Source: Altererythrobacter sp. | GTDB lineage: Bacteria; Pseudomonadota; Alphaproteobacteria; Sphingomonadales; Sphingomonadaceae | Direction of reading: 5' to 3' | NCBI GenBank assembly: GCA_024636575.1 | Contig: JAGXGU010000178.1 | Coordinates: 1 to 8,328, forward strand | DNA: 8,328 bases | In this document: piece by piece, positions 5,143-8,328 of the stretch | Numbering within the stretch: position 1 is the first letter of the stretch | Layout of the letters: every line of letters begins with the position of its first letter | Translations under genes and position numbers: made by a program | Notes under the pieces: generated by a model | Seen by the model: only the letters and a program-made list of their open reading frames with translations | Told to the model about the DNA's origin: nothing | Databases searched by the model: none

Positions 5143-7248
5143 ATGCCATCATTCACTCGCCGTTCCATCCTGCTTTCCGGTGCCGCGCTCGCTTTGCCGA
5201 TCGCGCCCATCATGGCAGAGGCGGACGAGCAGCCGGTGCGCGACTATCTCCCGACCGAAATCGTGGTTACGGGCGCGGCCGAGGGATACGGCGCCGATGA
5301 TGGCTCTACCGCCACCAAAACCGCCACGCCGCTGATCAATGTGCCGCAGGCGGTTGCGGTGATCACCGACGACCAGCTGCAGGATCAGGCAATCCGCCAA
5401 TTGGGCGAGGCGCTGCGTTATATCCCCGGCATTTCGCTGGAGACCGGCGAAGGCCACCGCGACGAGATCTTTATCCGCGGCCAGGAAACGTCTGCCGATT
5501 TCTATCTCGACGGATTGCGGGACGATGCCCAATATTATCGCTCGCTGTATAATATCGAACGGATCGAGGTACTGAAGGGCGCCAACGCACTGATCTTTGG
5601 CCGCGGCGGCGGCGGCGGCGTGGTCAACCGCGTCAGCAAGACCGCGCAGCCGGGCGACACCTTTACCGAAATGGAAGGCTCCGTGAATAATTTCGGCGCC
5701 TTCGCGCTGGCGGCAGACGTAAACCAGCCGTTGAGCGACACTGTTTCTGCCCGCCTCAACGCGACTTACGAGGAATTCGGCAGCAACCGCGATTCCTACG
5801 AAGGCCGCTTCATCGGGATTTCACCCACCGTCACGGTGGAGGCCGGGCCGGATACGCGGATCACGGCGACCTATTCCTATGACGATGATGCCCGCGTGAC
5901 GGACCGCGGGGTGCCTTCCTTAAATGGCGGGCCGCTGCGCGGTTTCGACGATACGTTCTTCGGCGCTCCCGATTTCAATTACGCAACCGCCGAAACCCAC
6001 ATCGCTCGCGCCCGGATCGACCACCGGTTTTCGGATAGCCTGACCGCCAATGCCTCAGTTCAATATGCCAATTACGACAAGGATTATGCCAATGTCCTGC
6101 CGCGCGGGACCGATGGCACGGTTGTCAGCTTGTCCGGCTACCGCGATCTGACCGCGCGGGAAAATCTGATCGCGCAGGTCAATCTGGTGTGGGATGTGCA
6201 AACCGGACCGCTGGACCACACGGTGCTGTTCGGGATCGAGGCGGGATCGCAAGACACGAGCAACAGCCGCCGCAATGTCCTGTTTGACGATGGCATGGGC
6301 CTGGTCAGTCAGGTATCTGTGCCGCTGGCCGATGTGATCTTTGTTCCGCCTGTGTCGCTGACCGACACGATCCGCAGCCGCGAGAGCGACTTGCAGACTT
6401 TCTCCGTATATCTGCAGGACCAGATCAAGATCGGCGATCATCTGGAACTGATTGCCGGGGTCCGCTGGGACCGGTTCGACCTCGATACCCTTGAATTGCT
6501 GACCAGCGCCGCGGTTTCGCGGGTGGATGAGAAGTTCAGCCCGCGTTTCGGTGTGGTGGTCAAACCGTCCGATACACTCTCATTCTATGCCAGCTATACC
6601 GAAAGCTTCCTGCCGCAATCGGGCGATCAGTTTCTCCTTCTTTCAGGGGCGGATGCGGCGTTCGACCCGGAGAAATTCACCAATTACGAAATTGGCGCGA
6701 AATGGCTGATCCAGCCTGATCTGTTCCTGACCGCTGCAGTCTTCCGGCTTGATCGGAGCAACAGCAAGGCGCCCGATCCAAACAACACCGGACTGCTCAC
6801 TCTGGCGGGCGAAAGCCGGACCGAGGGTATGGAGGTCAGCCTGGTGGGCAACATCCTGCCCGGCTGGCAGGCGAGCCTCGGCTACACCTATCTCGACGGC
6901 CAGTTGCAGACCACGACCGAGGCCGGCCCGGCCGGCACACGGCTCCAGCAATTGCCGGAGCACCAGATTTCCGCCTGGAACCGGGTCCAGCTGACCGACA
7001 ATTTCGGTATCGGCCTCGGCGCGGTCTATCAGGACGAACAATTCACCTCCTTCAGCGGCAATGTGGTGCTGCCATCCTATTGGCGGGTGGACGCCGCGGC
7101 GTTCTTCGATGTCAGCGAGCGGTTGTCCGTCCAGCTGAATGTCGAGAACCTGCTGGACGAGAAATACTATCCCAGCGCGCATGGCGACAACAACATCCAG
7201 CCCGGCATCCCGCTCAGCGCGCGGCTGGGGGTTCGGGTGAAGCTGTAG
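5143..7248 (+). CDS. TonB-dependent siderophore receptor (catecholate-type, Fiu-like)
   Basis: A 701-residue outer-membrane gated barrel that imports ferric siderophores using TonB/ExbBD energy. A signal peptide (1 to about 25-27; AEA fits the cleavage rule) is followed by the TonB box EIVVTG (39-44). The plug domain (about 62-170) shows LINVPQAVAVITD, ALRYIPGISL (90-99), RDEIFIRGQ (106-114), IERIEVLKG (138-146) and FGRGGGGGVVNRVSK (152-166), the TonB-siderophore receptor signature. The remaining barrel ends with NVENLLDEKYY and a final strand closing GVRVKL; the last residue is Leu, not the usual aromatic. Overall it most resembles catecholate receptors of the Fiu/CirA type, but the ligand cannot be fixed. 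ATG at 5143 has a weak GAGA ribosome site. Two Fur-like boxes upstream support iron regulation. The signal peptide has a twin Arg (6-7). No downstream partner gene follows on this strand. Confidence 0.95.
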   Translation: MPSFTRRSILLSGAALALPIAPIMAEADEQPVRDYLPTEIVVTGAAEGYGADDGSTATKTATPLINVPQAVAVITDDQLQDQAIRQLGEALRYIPGISLETGEGHRDEIFIRGQETSADFYLDGLRDDAQYYRSLYNIERIEVLKGANALIFGRGGGGGVVNRVSKTAQPGDTFTEMEGSVNNFGAFALAADVNQPLSDTVSARLNATYEEFGSNRDSYEGRFIGISPTVTVEAGPDTRITATYSYDDDARVTDRGVPSLNGGPLRGFDDTFFGAPDFNYATAETHIARARIDHRFSDSLTANASVQYANYDKDYANVLPRGTDGTVVSLSGYRDLTARENLIAQVNLVWDVQTGPLDHTVLFGIEAGSQDTSNSRRNVLFDDGMGLVSQVSVPLADVIFVPPVSLTDTIRSRESDLQTFSVYLQDQIKIGDHLELIAGVRWDRFDLDTLELLTSAAVSRVDEKFSPRFGVVVKPSDTLSFYASYTESFLPQSGDQFLLLSGADAAFDPEKFTNYEIGAKWLIQPDLFLTAAVFRLDRSNSKAPDPNNTGLLTLAGESRTEGMEVSLVGNILPGWQASLGYTYLDGQLQTTTEAGPAGTRLQQLPEHQISAWNRVQLTDNFGIGLGAVYQDEQFTSFSGNVVLPSYWRVDAAAFFDVSERLSVQLNVENLLDEKYYPSAHGDNNIQPGIPLSARLGVRVKL

Positions 7249-7305
7249 GTTGTTCTGCGGGAGAGGCTTGGCGCGAGTGGTGGGTCACGACAAACGTTGC
7301 GGACA

Positions 7306-7755
7306 TTAGCCTTCAGAACGGCTAGGCCACGCACCAGCCTCAACAGCGGCGGCCACCTCCATGACCGTAATGGGGACTGTCCTGTCAGGTGGTCCCCATC
7401 GCCGCGACGCCCAGAGCGCCGCCGTGAGCAGAGCCACGGTTATGACAAATCCCCACAGTGGGGGTAGACCAGTTATACCAGCGACTGCGCCTCCGATGAC
7501 GGCAGCAGGAACGATGGCAAAACCATACCAGCACGAAAACCCCTCTGGTCCAAAGTGTTCGCTCCAATGCTCGTGGAGGTGAGTTAAGTCCGTTCCGAAC
7601 CGCTCATGCACGCTGTTGAAGAAGTCCACCGCGTCGTCGCCGTCCATGCCGAGGTCATGGAGCAGTCGGTCTGAAAGGTGCATCTTCTCACGGGGAAGGC
7701 CACGCTCGTGAGCAACGAGGTCAATAATTTCGGATTGGTGGTCGCGGCTTTCCAT
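7306..7755 (-). CDS. DUF1493-type protein: acyl-carrier-like N-terminal domain plus membrane hairpin
   Basis: A 149-residue protein. The N-terminal half (about 5-72) has the DUF1493 pattern: DRLLHDLGMDGDDAVDFF (29-46), then FGTDLTHL (53-60) and a W..HFGPEG end (64-72). Its order of helices and the D-L-G-M-D segment resemble acyl carrier proteins, where the sequence is D-S-L and the serine carries phosphopantetheine. Here that position is Gly39, so it probably cannot be loaded. The second half has two hydrophobic segments (about 76-97 and 100-116) followed by Arg-Arg, then an amphipathic tail. It is therefore likely anchored in the inner membrane with the N-terminal domain cytoplasmic. DUF1493 function is unknown to me. 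ATG at 7755 begins the domain; the ribosome site is weak. ATA, CTA, GGA and CCA codons are commoner than in neighbours, hinting at different ancestry. It converges with the receptor gene and lies 80 bp downstream of the iron-sulfur gene on the same strand. Confidence 0.82.
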   Translation of the reverse strand: MESRDHQSEIIDLVAHERGLPREKMHLSDRLLHDLGMDGDDAVDFFNSVHERFGTDLTHLHEHWSEHFGPEGFSCWYGFAIVPAAVIGGAVAGITGLPPLWGFVITVALLTAALWASRRWGPPDRTVPITVMEVAAAVEAGAWPSRSEG

Positions 7756-7835
7756 TGCCTATGCTGGCCCATTCAATAGCGCTTTGGCAATGGCGGCTTT
7801 CCACGACACTGCAGCCTCCCCCAATGCCAACCGAC

Positions 7836-8327
7836 TTAGTCCAGCTGTGCCGCCTCAACGGCCGGCGCAGCCATCGCGGGCACCGTCCGTGCAGCGTCTT
7901 CTCCGCTGATTCCGGGGGCCGGGGCGGCACTGATGCGTTCCTGACGGCGGGCGACGCGGCCCGCCTGCTGGATCGCGGCGACCAGCCGGGGGTACACGCC
8001 GCAGCGGCACAGATTCGGCACCGCTGCCTCGATCTCCTGCTTCGAGGGGTCGGGATTGCGCTGGATCAGCGCGGCGGCGGCGATGGCGATACCCGGCGTG
8101 CAGAAACCGCACTGGATCGCCTGCTGCGCCACCAGCGCCTGCTGCACCGGATGCGACCGGTCGCGTGACAGCCCCTCGATGGTGGTGACGAAGCGGCCTT
8201 CCGCCTCGGCAATGGTGATCAGGCAGCTACGCAGCGCCTCCCCGTCGATCAGCACCATGCAGGCCCCGCAATCGCCCGTACCGCAGCCATATTTGGTGCC
8301 GGTGAGATTGGCAGCATCGCGCAGCGC
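7836..8327 (-). CDS. (2Fe-2S)-binding subunit of a molybdenum hydroxylase (isoquinoline 1-oxidoreductase alpha type), N-terminus missing
   Basis: Small electron-transfer subunit of the xanthine oxidase/aldehyde oxidase family, passing electrons from the Mo-cofactor subunit through two [2Fe-2S] clusters. The frame is open to the window edge (phase from 8327); 163 residues are visible. The plant-ferredoxin-type cluster is C15-x4-C20-x2-C23-x11-C35 (visible numbering, in KYGCGTGDCGACMV), and the second cluster is CGFCTPG with NLCRCGVYPRL (C-x2-C ... C-x-C). All eight cysteines are present. Only the extreme N terminus is lost. After the usual end (near AAIQQAG) there is an extra tail of about 40 residues rich in Ala, Pro and Glu. 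IorA-type, nicotinate or aldehyde dehydrogenase assignments are all compatible; the two-cluster, FAD-less architecture favours the IorA type. The visible downstream neighbour is DUF1493, not a large subunit, so the partner must be upstream outside the window or elsewhere. Confidence 0.93.
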   Translation of the reverse strand, partial: ALRDAANLTGTKYGCGTGDCGACMVLIDGEALRSCLITIAEAEGRFVTTIEGLSRDRSHPVQQALVAQQAIQCGFCTPGIAIAAAALIQRNPDPSKQEIEAAVPNLCRCGVYPRLVAAIQQAGRVARRQERISAAPAPGISGEDAARTVPAMAAPAVEAAQLD

Positions 8328-8328
8328 C

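Noticed and set aside
6643..7182. 179-codon minus-strand open frame opposite the receptor barrel
   Set aside because: It is the complement of conserved barrel coding sequence; no ribosome site or domain pattern.
7249..7305. Terminator after the siderophore receptor
   Set aside because: The 57-bp convergent gap shows no inverted repeat with a stable stem and no T-run.

Overview
This window looks like ordinary chromosome from an alphaproteobacterium, most likely a sphingomonad or Erythrobacter relative. That is inferred from the moderately high GC, the codon choice, and the mix of an alkene reductase, a catecholate-type TonB receptor and a (2Fe-2S) isoquinoline-oxidoreductase-type subunit. No sequence search was possible, so the lineage is a judgement. 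I see no rRNA, tRNA, CRISPR array, insertion sequence, integrase or phage gene, and no gene-free stretch over 300 bases.

Left part (1-2533): the C-terminal half of an Old Yellow Enzyme (OYE)-family alkene reductase enters from the left edge on the + strand. It converges with a minus-strand pair: lipB (lipoate biosynthesis), followed 14 bp downstream by a small acidic lipoprotein that starts with GTG. Divergent from lipB is a 271-residue polytopic membrane protein of uncertain function. Its end is separated from the next, convergent gene by a strong GC-rich hairpin that could stop transcription from both sides.

Middle part (2534-5142): a minus-strand SAM-dependent methyltransferase of the phospholipid N-methyltransferase type is divergent from a + strand MFS exporter-like permease. 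The permease ends 7 bp from the convergent end of an ArsC-family reductase. A 138-bp divergent gap follows, holding two Fur-box-like palindromes just before the next gene.

Right part (5143-8328): a complete 701-residue TonB-dependent siderophore receptor is followed by a convergent minus-strand DUF1493-type protein. This has an acyl-carrier-like N-terminal half lacking the usual serine, and a membrane hairpin, and its codon use differs from its neighbours. The last gene, cut by the right edge, is a two-cluster (2Fe-2S) subunit of a molybdenum hydroxylase with an Ala/Pro-rich tail; its large subunit is not beside it on the visible side.

The genes serve mostly separate jobs: lipoylation, membrane lipids, efflux, arsenate/redox handling, iron uptake and molybdenum-enzyme electron transfer. 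I find no convincing new multi-gene system. The most worthwhile leads are the tandem iron-box region and the serine-less carrier-like membrane protein.
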